17,402 nucleotides of DNA, taken from VGOB01 sp034435315. Its GTDB lineage: Bacteria > Chloroflexota > Anaerolineae > UBA4142. A program made the position numbers and the translations under genes. Shown here piece by piece: positions 1 through 6,731 of the stretch. The stretch is from contig DAOTYB010000268.1 in assembly GCA_034435315.1 (NCBI GenBank), positions 1 through 17,402 on the forward strand. Reading direction: 5' to 3'. How positions within the stretch are numbered: position 1 is the first letter of the stretch; each line of letters starts with the position of its first letter. The notes under the pieces were generated by a model. That model saw only the letters and a program-made list of their open reading frames with translations. It did no database searches and had not been told where the DNA came from.

Positions 1-720
1 CCTTCCCCGCGCCGGTCGCCAATCGCGCGGTCAATCGCGAGCGCCTGCTCATAGTACTCAATCGCCCGCCGCGTCTCGCCCAACGCACGATAGGCGATGC
101 CGAGGTTGCCGAGGCGGTTGCCTTCCCCGCGCCTGTCGCCAATCTCCCGCGCAATCGCCAGCGCCTGCTCATAAAACTCGATCGCCCGCCGCGTCTCGCC
201 CAACGCCGCGTAGGCAAGACCGAGGTTGCCGAGGGCGTTGCCTTCATTGCGCCTGTCGCCAATCTCGCGCGCAATCGCGAGCGCCTGCTCATAGTATTCA
301 ATCGCCCGCCGCGTCTCGCCCAACGCCGCGTAGGCATTGCCGAGGTTGCCGAGCCACACACCTTCATTGCGCCTGTCACCAATCTCCCGCGCAATCGCCA
401 GCGCCTGCTCATAGAACTCAATCGCCCGCCGCGTCTCGCCCAACGCCGCGTAGGCATTGCCGAGGTTGCCGAGGGCAGTCCCTTCCCCAGGCCGGTCGCC
501 AATCTCGCGCGCAATCGCCAGCGCCTGCTCATAGAACTCAATCGCCCGCCGCGTCTCGCCCAACGCCGCGTAGGCGATGCCGAGGTTGCCGAGGTCAGCC
601 CCTTCATTGCGCCGGTCGCCAATCTCGCGCGCAATCGCGAGCGCCTGCTCATAGTACTCAATCGCCCGCCGCGTCTCGCCCAAATCCGCGTAGGCAAGAC
701 CGAGGTTGCCGAGATACGTG
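1..720 (-). repeat. Six near-identical 120-bp tandem repeats encoding 40-residue TPRs
   Basis: The sequence repeats every 120 bp with only scattered substitutions, mostly in the GGCGTTG/GTCAGCC-like junctions and in short GC/AT swaps. Each unit translates on the minus strand to a TPR of the kinesin-light-chain/FDAR kind (core NLGNAYAALGETRRAIEYYE). A more divergent seventh unit occupies 721-840. The array probably continues beyond the left edge. Such identity suggests recent unequal recombination or conversion among units, so copy number may vary between strains. Confidence 0.92.
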
Positions 721-2843
721 CCCTCAAATCCACGATCCTTTGCCTCGCGCGCTCTCTTCAACCCTTCTTCGTAGCACGCCATCGCTTTAGGAATCTGTCC
801 TGTCGAACGGTACGCCACTCCTAGGTTGTTCAAACAAGACATCTCTAATCTCGAATCTCTAATCTCTCCCCTCAACCTCTCGTGCATCTCAATCATCAAG
901 CGATAATGCCCCCACAACAGCAGGTAATCGAAATCAATGCTCGTCAACACACCCGCCGCCGTATCGTAATCCTCCGCCGCGCAGCGCAAATCGAATTCCG
1001 CCAACTGCGGCGCCAAATCGTCCAGCGTCTTCCAGCGCTCGCGCGGGAGGCGCGTTCGGGCAAAATAATCGGCGGCGCGGCTCAGCAAATTCTTCGGCGC
1101 CCACTCGTCTTCCCTACTTTTGCCTTTTGCCTTTTCACTTTTAACTTGTCCCCACGCGTACTCGCGATCCGCCGGGTGCAGATAAAACTTGCCGCGTTCA
1201 CGATGCGCAAACTGCATATTGACCAGCCGTTGCAGAACGGGCGCGCTGTTGATGTTCGGCAGGAAGGGCTGGAGGAGGTAATCCACCGCGGCGGGCGGCA
1301 CGGGACGATTGTACGCCGCGAGCGCCTGCATCACCCGTTGCGCCAGCGTATCGAGACGCGAAAACGCCTCGCCCACCAGCGCCTCGACCACATTTTCGGG
1401 CAAGGGCGCGGCAAGAATCTCCTCCAGCGTCGTGTAACGATCGGCGGACAGAATCGCATAGAGCGCTTCGAGCGCGCGCGGAAAACCGCGCGTCCGTTCG
1501 ACCGCGCGCGCTAGGGGCGCGTCGTCGGCTTGCTTTAGCCCCACCCTGCCATCGGCGTCCAGTTCGCGCAACAGTTGCTTGGCGTACTCGGGCGCCAGCC
1601 CTTCGTCCACCGGCAGGTACGCCTGTCGTTCGGGGTGATACAGTTGCAGGTCGCGCGGCGGGATGCGCGTGGTGAGAATCACCTTGACGGCGTGGTGCGG
1701 CGCATCGAGGAGCGTGCGCAGCGCCTCGTCCAGTTCCGCATCGGCAAGGCAACACGCGCTCACATCCATCACCGTCTCGAAATTATCGAGCAGGACAATC
1801 ACGCGACCGCGCGGAAATTGCTCCAGCAGCGCCAGCATCTTTTGGCGCGTCGAAATTTTTGGATCGCGATAGGACGCGTCGAGTTGACGCGCGGTGTCGG
1901 CGGGGAGGAGTTGGCACAAATCGGCAAAGAGGTTGGGCAAGTTGATGGGGCGCGTGCCGAGCGCGCTGAGGTACACGATGCCGTCCACCGTCAGCGCGCC
2001 GAGGTCATCGGGCAAAATGCCGCTTTCGAGCGATTTGAGGATGCGGCAGATCATCGCCGTCTTGCCGATGCCGCTGCGGCCGTTGATGGTGAGGAGGCGT
2101 TTCGATTCGTCGCGCAAAAAAGTGGCGATGTGCCGATTCTCGATGTGGCGATCCTGAAAGTACGGCGGCGCGGTGAGCGGCGGCGGGTTGATGAACTTGG
2201 TCGTCGTCTTGACGCGCTCGACCGGCTCGCGCTCGCGATCAATGCCCGCGCGGATGCGCTTCTCGGTCTCGCGCGCGGCGGCTTCAGGTTTGGCAAGGGC
2301 GCGCTCGCGTTCGGCAATCTCCTTTTGCAGTTGCTCGATGTCCGCCTGGATGCGCGCGCGTTCGTCATCGTTGGCGCGCGCGTAATCGCGTTTGGCATCG
2401 GCAAGGCGATACTTGAGCGTTTGCAATTCGCCCTGCGGCGAATGGAGCCACTGCAAATCCTTGCGGAGGCGCGCCAAGCCCACATTGTAATCGCGGCTGA
2501 AATCCACGTACTGGCGCGAGCCAAGGCGGAACGGCGATTCGGCGTCGGCGTGATAGCGGACGAGGAGAATCGGCTTTTTGAATTTGAGCGCGGCGGTCCA
2601 TTCGGGCTTGCAGTTCGATTCGTCGGTGACGCTATCGCGCGACATGACAAAAATCAAACTGTCACAGTCGCGAATCGCGTCGCGGATTTGCGTGTCCCAG
2701 TCGCGCGCGGCGGCGTGCAGGTCGCGGCGAAAAATCCAGACGGGAAACGACGGCGGACCCGCTTGCAAATCATCCGCGAGTTTGAGCGCGAATTCTTCAG
2801 CGTCCACCGCCGAGTAAGAAATGAAATGATGCCGTCCAAACAT
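1..2843 (-). CDS. TIR domain - STAND ATPase - TPR protein (partial, runs off left edge)
   Basis: A single open frame of about 947 codons runs from ATG at 2843 to the window edge without a stop; I checked it codon by codon. A GGAGG Shine-Dalgarno (2854-2850) sits 6 bases before the ATG. Residues 1 to about 125 form a TIR domain: FISYSAVDAEE near the N-terminus, then SRDSV and CKPEW, where E81 occupies the place of the NADase glutamate. Residues about 140-205 are a charged, probably coiled-coil helix. A P-loop ATPase follows, with Walker A GRSGIGKT (255-262, K261) and Walker B VIVLLDNFE (348-356, D353), then LTTR as a possible sensor. From about residue 668 onward there are TPRs, the last six nearly identical. 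TIR-STAND-TPR proteins are known or suspected NAD-consuming or signalling sensors, several of them anti-phage. That role here is inference. The C-terminus is outside the window. Confidence 0.9.
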   Translation of the reverse strand, partial: MFGRHHFISYSAVDAEEFALKLADDLQAGPPSFPVWIFRRDLHAAARDWDTQIRDAIRDCDSLIFVMSRDSVTDESNCKPEWTAALKFKKPILLVRYHADAESPFRLGSRQYVDFSRDYNVGLARLRKDLQWLHSPQGELQTLKYRLADAKRDYARANDDERARIQADIEQLQKEIAERERALAKPEAAARETEKRIRAGIDREREPVERVKTTTKFINPPPLTAPPYFQDRHIENRHIATFLRDESKRLLTINGRSGIGKTAMICRILKSLESGILPDDLGALTVDGIVYLSALGTRPINLPNLFADLCQLLPADTARQLDASYRDPKISTRQKMLALLEQFPRGRVIVLLDNFETVMDVSACCLADAELDEALRTLLDAPHHAVKVILTTRIPPRDLQLYHPERQAYLPVDEGLAPEYAKQLLRELDADGRVGLKQADDAPLARAVERTRGFPRALEALYAILSADRYTTLEEILAAPLPENVVEALVGEAFSRLDTLAQRVMQALAAYNRPVPPAAVDYLLQPFLPNINSAPVLQRLVNMQFAHRERGKFYLHPADREYAWGQVKSEKAKGKSREDEWAPKNLLSRAADYFARTRLPRERWKTLDDLAPQLAEFDLRCAAEDYDTAAGVLTSIDFDYLLLWGHYRLMIEMHERLRGEIRDSRLEMSCLNNLGVAYRSTGQIPKAMACYEEGLKRAREAKDRGFEGTYLGNLGLAYADLGETRRAIEYYEQALAIAREIGDRRNEGADLGNLGIAYAALGETRRAIEFYEQALAIAREIGDRPGEGTALGNLGNAYAALGETRRAIEFYEQALAIAREIGDRRNEGVWLGNLGNAYAALGETRRAIEYYEQALAIAREIGDRRNEGNALGNLGLAYAALGETRRAIEFYEQALAIAREIGDRRGEGNRLGNLGIAYRALGETRRAIEYYEQALAIDRAIGDRRGE
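841..868. repeat. Heptamer array inside the TIR-STAND-TPR gene (4 units)
   Basis: Four consecutive 7-mers of the ATCTCTA/ATCTCGA/ATCTCTC type lie within the coding sequence just before the TPR block. They are translated on the minus strand as part of a charged stretch around GEIRDSRLE. The reading frame stays open on both sides. Confidence 0.7.
1113..1147. repeat. Heptamer array inside the TIR-STAND-TPR gene (5 units)
   Basis: Five 7-mers of the family CCTACTT, TTGCCTT (twice), TTCACTT, TTAACTT run in register inside the coding region. On the minus strand they encode a Lys/Ser-rich linker (KSEKAKGKS) between the ATPase region and the helical/TPR region. Low-complexity DNA of this kind is otherwise intergenic in this window. 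Confidence 0.7.
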
Positions 2844-2858
2844 CAGCGTCCTCCGACC

Positions 2859-2956
2859 GATTTTCGATTGCAGATTGCAGATTGTCTATCGTGAACAATC
2901 ACAAATCGAAAATCGAAAATCGAAAATCATTCGTCATTCGTCATTCGTCCTTCGTC
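2859..2956. repeat. Composite heptamer array, 14 units in register
   Basis: All 98 bases divide into 14 heptamers. The order is GATTTTC, GATTGCA twice, GATTGTC, two non-matching units, ACAAATC, GAAAATC three times, ATTCGTC three times, CTTCGTC. The array fills nearly the whole gap between the zinc-ribbon gene (stop at 2958) and the TIR gene (SD at 2854). Positions 2889-2907 match 5106-5124 exactly in reverse complement (19 bp), so two arrays share a common ancestral core. Confidence 0.85.
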
Positions 2957-2957
2957 G

Positions 2958-3410
2958 TCACTCCGCCTGTGGCATTATGTTCGGTGCGCCGCAGTAGGGG
3001 CAGATGTTCCAGCGCAGACTGGTGATGCGATGGCAGTTATCGCAGCGCCGTTTGAGGCGCGTGTGACAGTTGGGGCAAAAGAGAAAATCGCTTTGCACTT
3101 TTTGCTGGCACATCGGGCATGCCAGTTTCTCTTCCACTTCTTGCATCAACGCCTCTTGCGCCAGTTCACTCTCGTACTGCTCGGCGAGCGTCTGGCGCGG
3201 GCGCAGCAAAAAGTACAGCAACAAGCCGGGAATGTTAAAGATGATGACGAGTGCGACACTCGTCAACTGCATTGCCAAGTCGTGCGAGCGCGCGCGAATA
3301 TCGCGGAACGTCCAAACGATGAGACTGAGCCACACAGCCATCCAGTACACGATGAAGAACGCCGCAACCAGTTGCAACAACGAGGCCAGCGCGCCTAAGT
3401 CAAGAGGCAT
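2958..3410 (-). CDS. Small membrane protein with C-terminal double zinc ribbon
   Basis: A 150-residue protein. Residues about 8-34 and 46-69 are hydrophobic and should form two membrane helices. A short acidic helix follows (about 74-95), then two CxxC pairs of the first ribbon (C98/C101 and C112/C115) and two of the second (C123/C126 and C137/C140), so eight cysteines could bind two Zn ions. The start is supported by GAAAGGA just upstream of ATG at 3410. It lies on the same strand as, and 114 bp upstream of, the TIR-STAND gene. The gap is almost entirely a heptamer array, so co-transcription is possible but unproven. Double zinc ribbons on membrane anchors are common in bacteria and usually uncharacterised. 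No specific function can be named; membrane-tethered protein or nucleic-acid binding is the most that can be inferred. Confidence 0.85.
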   Translation of the reverse strand: MPLDLGALASLLQLVAAFFIVYWMAVWLSLIVWTFRDIRARSHDLAMQLTSVALVIIFNIPGLLLYFLLRPRQTLAEQYESELAQEALMQEVEEKLACPMCQQKVQSDFLFCPNCHTRLKRRCDNCHRITSLRWNICPYCGAPNIMPQAE

Positions 3411-3475
3411 AATCCTTTCTCCAGAGTCAAGTTGTGCTCATTCGACGAACGACCGCCAACCGCCGACAGGGTTTG

Positions 3476-3566
3476 GATTGCCGATTGGCGATTGCCGATT
3501 GCCAATGGTCACAAATCGAAAATCGCAAATCGAAAATCCCTTCGTCCTTCGTCCTTCGTCATTCGT
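3476..3566. repeat. Composite heptamer array, 13 units in register
   Basis: Thirteen heptamers without a register slip: GATTGCC/GATTGGC units, one AATGGTC, ACAAATC, alternating GAAAATC and GCAAATC, then CCTTCGT three times and CATTCGT. It occupies the intergenic space (3411-3674) between the divergent zinc-ribbon and GIY-YIG genes. Two further related units (CCGCCAA, CCGCCGA) lie just upstream. Confidence 0.85.
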
Positions 3567-3610
3567 CATTATAACATCATCTTACGAAACCAACAAGACG
3601 AACGCTGAAG

Positions 3611-3659
3611 GATTTTCGATTTGCGATTTGAATCGGCAATCGAAAAATCGGAAATCTTC
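3611..3659. repeat. Heptamer array, 7 units, inverted relative to the array at 3476-3566
   Basis: GATTTTC, GATTTGC, GATTTGA and then ATCGGCA, ATCGAAA, AATCGGA, AATCTTC. The GATTTTC and GATTTGC units are the reverse complements of GAAAATC and GCAAATC in the neighbouring array, so the two arrays face each other. The array ends 15 bp before the -35 box of the GIY-YIG promoter. Confidence 0.75.
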
Positions 3660-3674
3660 AATTGCTCCAGCGAA

Positions 3675-3704
3675 TAGACAGTTTGACGCGTGTCGTGATA
3701 TAAT
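3675..3704 (+). promoter_or_regulatory. Sigma-70-type promoter for the GIY-YIG/trmI operon, probably leaderless
   Basis: TAGACA (-35, 5 of 6 consensus bases) at 3675-3680, an 18-bp spacer, and a perfect TATAAT (-10) at 3699-3704. The first ATG is at 3713, only 8 bases after the -10 box, so the transcript should start at or next to the start codon. No Shine-Dalgarno is visible. Confidence 0.65.
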
Positions 3705-3712
3705 TCGGGGCG

Positions 3713-3979
3713 ATGAAGCAATCCACGCGCCGCGCCGCATACGTGTATATACTGCGCTGCGCGGACGGCACGCTCTACACGGGGTGGACGTTCGATCTCG
3801 CGCGACGTGTGCAGACGCATCAGCGCGGACGCGGCGGACACTATACGCGCGCGCGTCGTCCGGTAGAACTGGTGTACCGTGAGCGCTGCGGCTCGCGGCG
3901 CGCCGCGATGCGTCGCGAAGCAGCAATCAAGCGAATGTCGCGCCGGCAAAAATTGCAATTGACACAAGGAGAAATGTGA
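3713..3979 (+). CDS. GIY-YIG superfamily nuclease-like protein (UPF0213/YhbQ type)
   Basis: An 88-residue single-domain protein, the usual length of the YhbQ/YazA group. The GIY half is VYIL (11-14) and the YIG half is YTG (22-24). A conserved arginine follows in DLARRV (R31/R32), and E69 with REAAIK forms the usual glutamate/lysine helix. Stand-alone members of this group are assigned to DNA or RNA cleavage or repair, but the substrate is generally unknown. It is the first gene of an operon: its terminal ATGTGA overlaps the GTG start of trmI by 4 bp (GTGA), which implies translational coupling. The leader is essentially absent (see promoter at 3675). The family call is firm; the physiological role is unknown. 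Confidence 0.88.
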   Translation: MKQSTRRAAYVYILRCADGTLYTGWTFDLARRVQTHQRGRGGHYTRARRPVELVYRERCGSRRAAMRREAAIKRMSRRQKLQLTQGEM

Positions 3980-4800
3980 ACACGGCTCAACCACACGAAA
4001 CCGTCTTGCTCCTTTCACCTGATGATAAACGCTATAGCGTGCGACTTGTACCGGGTCAACGTTTCGACACGCATCACGGTTTCATTTTGCACGATGCGAT
4101 CATCGGCAAGCCGTTTGGTACGACGGTCAAAACACAACTGGGTCACGCGTACGTGTTGCTGCAACCCTCGACGTATGATCTGGTGATGCACGTCAAGCGT
4201 ATCTCGCAAATTGTTTATCCCAAAGAAATCGGCTATCTCCTTCTGCGAATGAACATCGTCCCCGGCACACGCGTTATCGAGTGTGGGACCGGCAGTGGCG
4301 CGTTGACACTGGCACTGGCGCGTTGTGTGGGTCCCGCCGGACGCGTGTACTCGTACGAAGAACGCGACGATATGCTAACGCTGGCGCGCAAAAATCTCGA
4401 ACGCGCGGGTGTGCTCGATGTGGTCGAACTCAAATTGCGCGATATTCGCGCCGGCTTTGACGAGCGCGACGCGGACGCGCTCTTTCTCGATGTGCGCGAG
4501 CCGTGGCTGTTTCTGGCACAGGCGCACGCCGCGCTCAAGGGCGGCGGCTTTTTTGGTTCCCTCGTGCCCACGACGAATCAGGTGAGTGAGATTTTGCATG
4601 AGATGGAACGACTCGGTGGGTGGGTAGATGTTCAGGTCGTCGAAATTCTCACGCGCTATTACAAGCCCGTACCCGAACGCCTGCGCCCACAAGATCGTAT
4701 GGTCGCGCACACCGGCTATTTGATTTTCGCGCGCGCGGTGAGTCAAGGGCTGCGCGAGGACAGAGAGATGAACGAAGAGGCAAACGATGGAACCGAATGA
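3976..4800 (+). CDS. trmI: tRNA (adenine-N1)-methyltransferase TrmI (m1A58)
   Basis: A 274-residue protein that methylates N1 of A58 in the T-loop of tRNA using S-adenosylmethionine. The N-terminal part is a small beta domain (to about residue 65) and the rest a Rossmann methyltransferase. Visible motifs are YPKEIGYLL (81-89), the SAM loop IECGTGSG (101-108), the acidic residue of YSYEERD (E128/E129), and LDVREPW (171-177), where D172 matches the catalytic aspartate of LD.PEPW in the family. The C-terminal RMVAHTGYL is also typical of TrmI/GCD14. The start is GTG, overlapping the upstream stop, with AAGGAG at 3966-3971. The last 14 bp overlap the DUF2007 gene. The extra acidic tail after residue 258 is unconserved. 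Identification is secure. Confidence 0.95.
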   Translation: MNTAQPHETVLLLSPDDKRYSVRLVPGQRFDTHHGFILHDAIIGKPFGTTVKTQLGHAYVLLQPSTYDLVMHVKRISQIVYPKEIGYLLLRMNIVPGTRVIECGTGSGALTLALARCVGPAGRVYSYEERDDMLTLARKNLERAGVLDVVELKLRDIRAGFDERDADALFLDVREPWLFLAQAHAALKGGGFFGSLVPTTNQVSEILHEMERLGGWVDVQVVEILTRYYKPVPERLRPQDRMVAHTGYLIFARAVSQGLREDREMNEEANDGTE

Positions 4801-5002
4801 ACTGGTGGTCGTCTATACGACGTACGGCGCACTGCGCGCCGAAATCATCAAGAGCAGACTAGAAAGCGCAGGCATTCCCGCGCTCATCCGCACCGAATCG
4901 CAAAATGTGATTCCAATGACGGTGAACGGTATCGGCAAAGCGGAGGTGTTGGTGACGCGAGCACACGAACACAAAGCGCGCGCAGTGTTGGGTGAGACGT
5001 GA
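4787..5002 (+). CDS. DUF2007 family small protein
   Basis: A 71-residue protein matching the DUF2007 (putative signal-transducing) fold. The N-terminus LVVVYTTYGALRAEIIKSRL is a strand followed by a helix, then GIPALIRTES, and a C-terminal strand KAEVLVTRAHEHKARAVLG. Family members are short cytoplasmic ferredoxin-like domains found alone or fused to zinc ribbons; their function is unknown. The start codon is embedded in the 3' end of trmI (14-bp overlap) with GAAGAGG about 6 bases upstream, so it is translated from the same mRNA. Placement beside trmI suggests co-expression only, not a shared pathway. Confidence 0.85.
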   Translation: MEPNELVVVYTTYGALRAEIIKSRLESAGIPALIRTESQNVIPMTVNGIGKAEVLVTRAHEHKARAVLGET

Positions 5003-5084
5003 GGCGCATAGTGTGCCACGCGCTGCGCATAGTCTCAAAGGAGTTGTGCATAGCGGTCAACCGTCGCCACGACGGATGAAAAAT

Positions 5085-5161
5085 GATTTTCGATTTGCGA
5101 TTTGCGATTTGTGATTGTTCACGAGGGGCAATCTGCAATCGGCAATCGAAAATCGGCAATC
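5085..5161. repeat. Composite heptamer array with inverted halves, 11 units
   Basis: The left half uses GATTTTC, GATTTGC, GATTTGT and GATTGTT, the right half GGCAATC, TGCAATC and GAAAATC, with CACGAGG at the centre, so the array is an imperfect inverted repeat about its middle. The core at 5106-5124 is identical, in reverse complement, to 2889-2907. Confidence 0.85.
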
Positions 5162-5166
5162 GAAAG

Positions 5167-5192
5167 CACGCGCCCGCCACGACGGATGAAAA
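5167..5192 (+). repeat. Dispersed 26-bp element, copy A
   Basis: Matches copy B at 17219-17244 (reverse complement) at 24 of 26 bases; both differences are C/T. Its last 17 bases (GCCACGACGGATGAAAA) also occur at 5066-5082, 110 bp upstream. It may be part of a longer intergenic repeat family. Confidence 0.7.
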
Positions 5193-5283
5193 GATCCGCC
5201 AAGAACACTAAGAGACACGAAGATTTTTTTCTTCGTGTTCCTTCGTGACCTTCGTGGACAAATGTATTTTCAGGAGGCTCGCG

Positions 5284-6636
5284 ATGGACAAATTTCAAGA
5301 GTATGTTAACGTGCACAGGGAACGATTCATTGCCGAGTTGCAAGAGGTGTGTCGTCAGCCAAGTGTCGCCGCGCAAAATTGGGGTATGCGCGAGATGGCG
5401 GAACAGGTGCTCGCGCGCTTGCAACGACTCGGCGCGCACGCGCGCCTGATTCTTGTGGGCGATGGTGCGCCGGTCGTGTATGGTGAAATCGGTGAGGGCA
5501 AACGGACGCTGGTGCTGTACAACCACTATGACGTCCAGCCCCCCGAACCGCTCGAGTTGTGGGAGAGTGGACCCTGGGACGCCACGATTCGCGAGGGCAA
5601 ACTCTTTGCGCGCGGCGTCGCGGACAACAAGGGCAACTTGATGTGCCGCATTCACGCCATCGAGGCGTACATCGCCGCGTTCGGTACGCTACCTCTCAAA
5701 ATCAAATTCGTTATCGAAGGGGAAGAAGAAATCGGCAGTATTCACCTGCCGCAATTTGTCAAAGAAAATCGTGCCTTGCTGGAAGGCGCAGACGGTTGCC
5801 TGTGGGAAGCCGGCTACAAAGATGTGCACGATCGCCCGGTGATTTCGTGTGGCGTCAAGGGGATTGTGTACGTTGAACTGCATGCGTATGGCGCGCGGCG
5901 TGATTTGCACTCGGCACAAGCCGCCATCGTGGTCAATCCCGCGTGGCGCCTGGTGTGGGCACTCGCCACCCTCAAGGACGCCGACGACAATATTCTGATT
6001 GACCATTTCAATCAACACGTGTGCGCGCCGACCGCAGCCGAGATGCAAGCCCTCGCGACGATTCCGTACGATGAAGAACAAGTCAAAGCCGAGTTGGGAA
6101 TCCGCGCGTTCATCCGCAACCTCAGCGGCATCGCGTTACTCAAAAAATATTTGTACGAGCCAACGTGTACGATTTGTGGTTTGTACGCGGGCTATATCGG
6201 CGAAGGTTCGAAAACGGTTCTGCCGAATCACGCATTTGCCAAGATTGATTTTCGCCTGGTGCCCGATCTAACACCCGATTTGGTGGTGGATTTGCTGAAA
6301 AAACATCTGGCGCGACGCGGCTTTGATGACATCGAAATCAAACTGACGGAGACCGGCGAAGAGGTCGCGCGTTCACCACTCGATTCTGCCATCGTGCGCG
6401 CGGCGATACGCGCTGTCAGACAGGTGTATCACCAGGACCCCATTGTGTATCCCACGATGGCGGGTAGTGGTCCGATGTATCCGTTGTGTCAGGCGCTGGG
6501 AATCCCTGCAGTGAGTGCCGGCGTGGGCTGGCACGATTCGCGCACTCACGCTCCGAATGAAAATATTCGCCTGACCGATTACTTTGAGGGGATTGCCTTT
6601 GTGCGCGCGTTGATTGATGAATTCGCAAAAGGATAG
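5284..6636 (+). CDS. M20 family metallopeptidase (dipeptidase/ArgE-DapE-CPG2 type)
   Basis: Counting from ATG 5284 the protein has 450 residues. That start has a strong AGGAGG (5272-5277) 6 bases upstream and is preferred over an in-frame start at 5245. M20 enzymes hydrolyse di- and short peptides or N-acyl amino acids with a two-zinc centre. Expected residues are present: H81 and D83 in NHYDVQPPEP, D114 in GVADNKGN (bridging aspartate), the E147-E149 cluster in EGEEEIGS (catalytic base and ligand), and the C-terminal ligand H422 in DSRTHAPNEN. Residues about 190-310 form the usual lid/dimerisation insert, including the substrate-binding GGxxRDLHS-like GARRDLHSA. No signal peptide, so cytoplasmic. 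It precedes alr by 95 bp. The exact substrate cannot be read from the sequence. Confidence 0.92.
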   Translation: MDKFQEYVNVHRERFIAELQEVCRQPSVAAQNWGMREMAEQVLARLQRLGAHARLILVGDGAPVVYGEIGEGKRTLVLYNHYDVQPPEPLELWESGPWDATIREGKLFARGVADNKGNLMCRIHAIEAYIAAFGTLPLKIKFVIEGEEEIGSIHLPQFVKENRALLEGADGCLWEAGYKDVHDRPVISCGVKGIVYVELHAYGARRDLHSAQAAIVVNPAWRLVWALATLKDADDNILIDHFNQHVCAPTAAEMQALATIPYDEEQVKAELGIRAFIRNLSGIALLKKYLYEPTCTICGLYAGYIGEGSKTVLPNHAFAKIDFRLVPDLTPDLVVDLLKKHLARRGFDDIEIKLTETGEEVARSPLDSAIVRAAIRAVRQVYHQDPIVYPTMAGSGPMYPLCQALGIPAVSAGVGWHDSRTHAPNENIRLTDYFEGIAFVRALIDEFAKG

Positions 6637-6672
6637 ACGTGGTACAGCACGAAATCTTTAAGGAGGCTCGTT

Positions 6673-6723
6673 TTGTTGTCCCTCTCCGTTAAAGAATTGC
6701 TAACACAGGTGCAAACGCGTTAA
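6673..6723 (+). CDS. Possible 16-codon leader ORF upstream of alr
   Basis: A TTG-initiated ORF (translates to MLSLSVKELLTQVQTR) lies 6 bases after a near-perfect AAGGAGG (6660-6666) and stops 8 bp before the alr ATG. That Shine-Dalgarno has no other gene to serve. It could be a leader peptide or the remnant of a lost gene; no regulatory function can be shown. Confidence 0.3.
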   Translation: MLSLSVKELLTQVQTR

Positions 6724-6726
6724 AGT
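6697..6726 (+). promoter_or_regulatory. Candidate promoter for alr
   Basis: TTGCTA (6697-6702), 18-bp spacer, TAAAGT (6721-6726), ending 5 bp before the alr ATG at 6732. If used, the message would be leaderless or start within the first codons, which would favour the ATG at 6744. Match to consensus is moderate. Confidence 0.35.
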
Positions 6727-6731
6727 ATGGT

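Larger units (their letters stand above)
5003..5283. other. Intergenic region built almost wholly from repeats
   Basis: Between the DUF2007 stop and the M20 start there is no credible gene. In order it holds three GCATAG motifs (about 5008-5055), a small perfect hairpin CCGTCG/CGACGG at 5061-5075 (possible weak terminator for the trmI operon), a heptamer array (5085-5161), a dispersed 26-bp element (5167-5192), a hairpin with 8-bp arms ACACGAAG/CTTCGTGT (5215-5238) and three CTTCGTG words spaced 9-10 bp (5231-5256). AGGAGG at 5272-5277 is the M20 ribosome site. No sigma-70 promoter was convincing. Confidence 0.7.

Noticed and set aside
1..720. Possible CRISPR-like or satellite array (regular 120-bp repeats)
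   Set aside because: There are no unique spacers; units are near-identical throughout and translate to TPR motifs in frame with the TIR-STAND gene.
882..1514. 210-codon plus-strand open frame
   Set aside because: Antisense shadow of the same gene; no recognisable domain and Arg-rich composition.
1575..2894. 439-codon plus-strand open frame opposite the TIR-STAND gene
   Set aside because: It is antisense to a frame with clear TIR, Walker A and Walker B motifs, has Arg/Ala-rich low-information sequence, and ends in heptamer repeat DNA. GC-rich codon use creates such shadows.
3684..3704. TTGACG at 3684-3689 as the -35 box of the GIY-YIG promoter
   Set aside because: Only 9-10 bases separate it from TATAAT; TAGACA at 3675-3680 gives a workable 18-bp spacer.
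3070..3882. 270-codon plus-strand open frame across the zinc-ribbon gene and intergenic repeats
   Set aside because: It is antisense to the zinc-ribbon gene, passes through heptamer arrays and overlaps the GIY-YIG gene and its promoter.
5215..5238. Hairpin ACACGAAG/CTTCGTGT as an intrinsic terminator
   Set aside because: The run of T lies in the loop rather than after the stem, and the arms belong to a CTTCGTG repeat series, so termination is not well supported.
5245..5283. Upstream start of the M20 peptidase
   Set aside because: The extra 13 residues are encoded by CTTCGTG repeats; AGGAGG at 5272-5277 points to ATG 5284.
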